Source: Bacteriovoracaceae bacterium (lineage in GTDB: Bacteria > Bdellovibrionota > UBA1018). Taken from it: a stretch of DNA of 6,019 nt. The notes below the pieces were generated by a model. It saw only the letters and a list, made by a program, of their open reading frames with translations. It ran no database searches and was not told the DNA's origin. Position 1 is the first letter of the stretch, and each line of letters begins with the position of its first letter. The stretch is from assembly GCA_023250755.1 (NCBI GenBank), contig JAHFAC010000120.1:1-6019 (forward strand), in the 5' to 3' direction. The translations under genes were made by a program, and so were the position numbers. This document shows, one piece after another, positions 5,806-6,019 of the stretch.

Positions 5806-6019
5806 CTCATCGATGACGATCCAGGATTTTTCATAACGAATCAGTCTCTCAAGTGCAGTAGGTCTTCTGAGGAGTAGAGAATAGGTGTCGTCCGAGAGCT
5901 CACCAAATAATAACAGCGATGCCGTTACTGCCTGTTTGTGCTGCTGCTGCTCCTCCGCCAGCACCTGCTCGATCGGAGTCACCTGAGTTGGCTGGCGTGG
6001 TACCCGAGCCTGCTGTCGT
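5800..6019 (-). CDS. C-terminal 72 codons of a leftward gene, product unknown
   Basis: The leftward frame is open from the right window edge to a TAG at 5800-5802, so the gene begins outside the window; a GTG at 5982 exists, but the frame continues upstream of it without a stop. The visible part starts with a glutamine- and proline-rich stretch (RQQARVPRQPTQVTP), likely a flexible linker. A helical segment follows with EEQQQHKQ, then a hydrophobic-amphipathic part (TASLLLFGELSDDTYSLLL) and the end IRYEKSWIVIDEI. No membrane helix or recognised motif is visible. The linker followed by a compact C-terminal segment would suit a small C-terminal interaction domain, but that is inference. Confidence is moderate because no family is recognised and the fragment is short. 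Confidence 0.55.
   Translation of the reverse strand, partial: RQQARVPRQPTQVTPIEQVLAEEQQQHKQAVTASLLLFGELSDDTYSLLLRRPTALERLIRYEKSWIVIDEI

Noticed and set aside
5638..5877. Rightward 79-codon GTG-started ORF
   Set aside because: No ribosome binding site, low-complexity and arginine/serine-rich product, partly made of the tandem repeat, and antisense to the leftward edge gene.

Overview
The window reads as ordinary, gene-dense bacterial chromosome from a Bdellovibrio-like organism (Bdellovibrionota). The reasons are the moderate GC content with AT-rich intergenic gaps, short exported proteins of a type I associate with Bdellovibrio, a divergent short LysR-type regulator, and a two-domain Ppx/GppA phosphatase. 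This placement rests on remembered family resemblance, not on a search. I see no insertion sequence, CRISPR array, tRNA, rRNA or phage gene.

Layout. At the left edge is the first 60 codons of a leftward gene, with its own well-formed extended -10 promoter. Next is a strong bidirectional terminator (about 269-312) that closes a leftward gene for a small exported protein (337-804). That gene is divergent from a rightward LysR-type regulator (935-1705) across an AT-rich gap. The regulator overlaps a possible 35-residue microprotein ORF (1702-1809) by the four bases ATGA. A leftward gene for a 251-residue exported protein of unknown function (1826-2581) converges on this pair. It is divergent from a two-gene rightward operon: a Ppx/GppA-type phosphatase (2753-3673) and, 23 bases later, a 639-residue polytopic membrane protein with GT-C glycosyltransferase-like signatures and a TPR-like tail (3697-5616). 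At the right edge is the C-terminal part of another leftward gene (5800-6019), whose start lies outside the window.

How the genes may work together. The divergent pair at 804/935 is the classical arrangement for a LysR-type regulator acting on its neighbour, and a short dyad lies just before the regulator's start. The phosphatase and membrane protein are probably co-transcribed; a shared role in phosphate or stringent signalling and envelope glycan assembly is only a guess.

In three places the longest ORF is not the best gene model. Ribosome-binding-site spacing or family logic moves the starts to 804, 2581 and 3697. I found no convincing new multi-gene system. The most unusual items are the translationally coupled 35-codon ORF, the hairpin abutting the ribosome-binding site at 2593-2614, and the tandem 12-base repeat beside an inverted repeat at the 3' end of the right-hand gene.
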